Assembly: GCF_000025325.1 (NCBI RefSeq)
Contig: NC_013743.1
Span: forward strand, 2,542,001-2,606,000
Length of the DNA: 64,000 nt
DNA from: Haloterrigena turkmenica DSM 5511
Lineage (GTDB): Archaea; Halobacteriota; Halobacteria; Halobacteriales; Natrialbaceae
Reading direction: 5' to 3'
This document shows positions 63,538 to 64,000 of the stretch, one piece after another. The translations under genes and the position numbers were made by a program. The notes below the pieces were generated by a model that made no database searches, was not told where the DNA came from, and saw nothing but the letters and a program-made list of their open reading frames with translations. Positions within the stretch are counted from its first letter, which is position 1, and each line of letters opens with the position of its first letter.

Positions 63538-64000
63538 TCATTCCAGAACGGCCTCGAGCGCGTCCATCGCTCGATCGACCTTTTCGACTTCGGCGTTGTA
63601 CCCCATGTGACCGAATCGGAGGATGTCGTTCTCAAGGTCGCCCAGTCCGGTCGCCAGCACGACGTCCTCCTCTTCGGCGACCCGTTGCTGGATTTCCACT
63701 ACCTCGCCGGGCAAGCGGAACGCCGTCACGGTCGGCGAACTCCGCTCCTGATCGGGATAGACCTCGAGCCCCAGTTCGGCGCCGCGCTCGCGACAGCGCT
63801 CGGCGGCTTCCTCGTGACGCCGATAAACGCTCTCGAGGCCCTCATCGAGGATCATCTCGACCGCAGTCTCGAGCGCGGCCACGTTCGCGCTCAGGTGGGT
63901 GTAGGGGAAGCCGTCGGAGACGTCGCGCCACGGGAGGAAGTTCGTGTACAGCGAGGAGGGATCGCGTTCTTCCATGCGCTCCCACGCTCGGTCGCTGATC
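63538..64000 (-). CDS. Class V aminotransferase, alanine-glyoxylate type, C-terminal part
   Basis: The frame remains open to the end of the window (the upstream residues read ISDRAWERME), so only the last 150 or so residues are seen. They match the C-terminal domain of serine-pyruvate/alanine-glyoxylate aminotransferases: FLPWRDVSDGFPYTHLSANV, LESVYRRHEEAAERCRERGA, SSPTVTAFRLP and DILRFGHMGYNAEVEKVD. The PLP-lysine lies outside the window. The enzyme moves amino groups between alanine or serine and a keto acid. Confidence 0.88.
   Translation of the reverse strand, partial: ISDRAWERMEERDPSSLYTNFLPWRDVSDGFPYTHLSANVAALETAVEMILDEGLESVYRRHEEAAERCRERGAELGLEVYPDQERSSPTVTAFRLPGEVVEIQQRVAEEEDVVLATGLGDLENDILRFGHMGYNAEVEKVDRAMDALEAVLE

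Overview
The window comes from a high-GC, salt-in halophilic archaeon. Nearly all predicted proteins are strongly acidic, exported proteins carry twin-arginine (Tat) signals of the RR(S/R/D)(F/Y)L type, several with a lipobox, and many genes start 25-30 bases downstream of a TATA-like box with little or no leader. Archaeal markers include TmcA, L7Ae-S28e-L24e, the Rnl3-type RNA ligase with its PIN-domain partner, and haloarchaea-only small proteins. Gene content fits the Natrialbales best, but that placement is an inference.

Layout. 1-6745: phosphate uptake, with the end of one pstB, a complete pstSCAB operon whose pstB is almost identical to the first, a membrane hydrolase, a truncated universal-stress-protein remnant, and phoU. 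6779-18000: housekeeping and metabolism, with a bactofilin-like beta-helix protein, tRNA-Ser(CGA) followed by tandem copies of its own 3' end, a four-cluster iron-sulfur protein, a LeuA/CimA-type synthase, a purine phosphoribosyltransferase, a DUF192 protein, a secreted Tat protein, and PEP carboxylase.

19006-34414: an accessory surface-glycan region. It holds a GT2 glycosyltransferase, a DUF354 protein and a polysaccharide deacetylase in a tight operon, three Tat-exported polysaccharide-lyase-like paralogues, two FemAB-like acyltransferases, a multi-membrane-span (GT-C-like) protein, a Wzx-type flippase and a GNAT protein. Together they could make, modify, export and trim a surface polymer, possibly one carrying amino-acyl groups. 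The two plus-strand units that open with the GT2 gene and with the first FemAB gene share a distinctive promoter element. I regard this region as the best candidate for an undescribed system. 34572-42743 continues with membrane proteins, an orphan sensor kinase, a GH5-like lipoprotein whose expected acid/base glutamate is missing, and a LEA14/WHy-domain protein.

43264-64000: tRNA-Glu(CTC), a membrane-anchored winged-helix regulator, an MBL hydrolase, a thiamine-type ABC importer (thiBPQ), a P-loop ATPase overlapping a small haloarchaeal gene, a second sensor kinase, the divergent RNA ligase/HARP pair, superoxide dismutase, the rpl7ae-rps28e-rpl24e-ndk operon with a long structured leader, a DGC zinc protein divergent from a sulfite-oxidase-type molybdoprotein, a VOC protein, a minisatellite-bearing lipoprotein, tmcA, and the C-terminal part of a class V aminotransferase running off the window. 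No CRISPR array, rRNA, transposase or integrase gene was seen.
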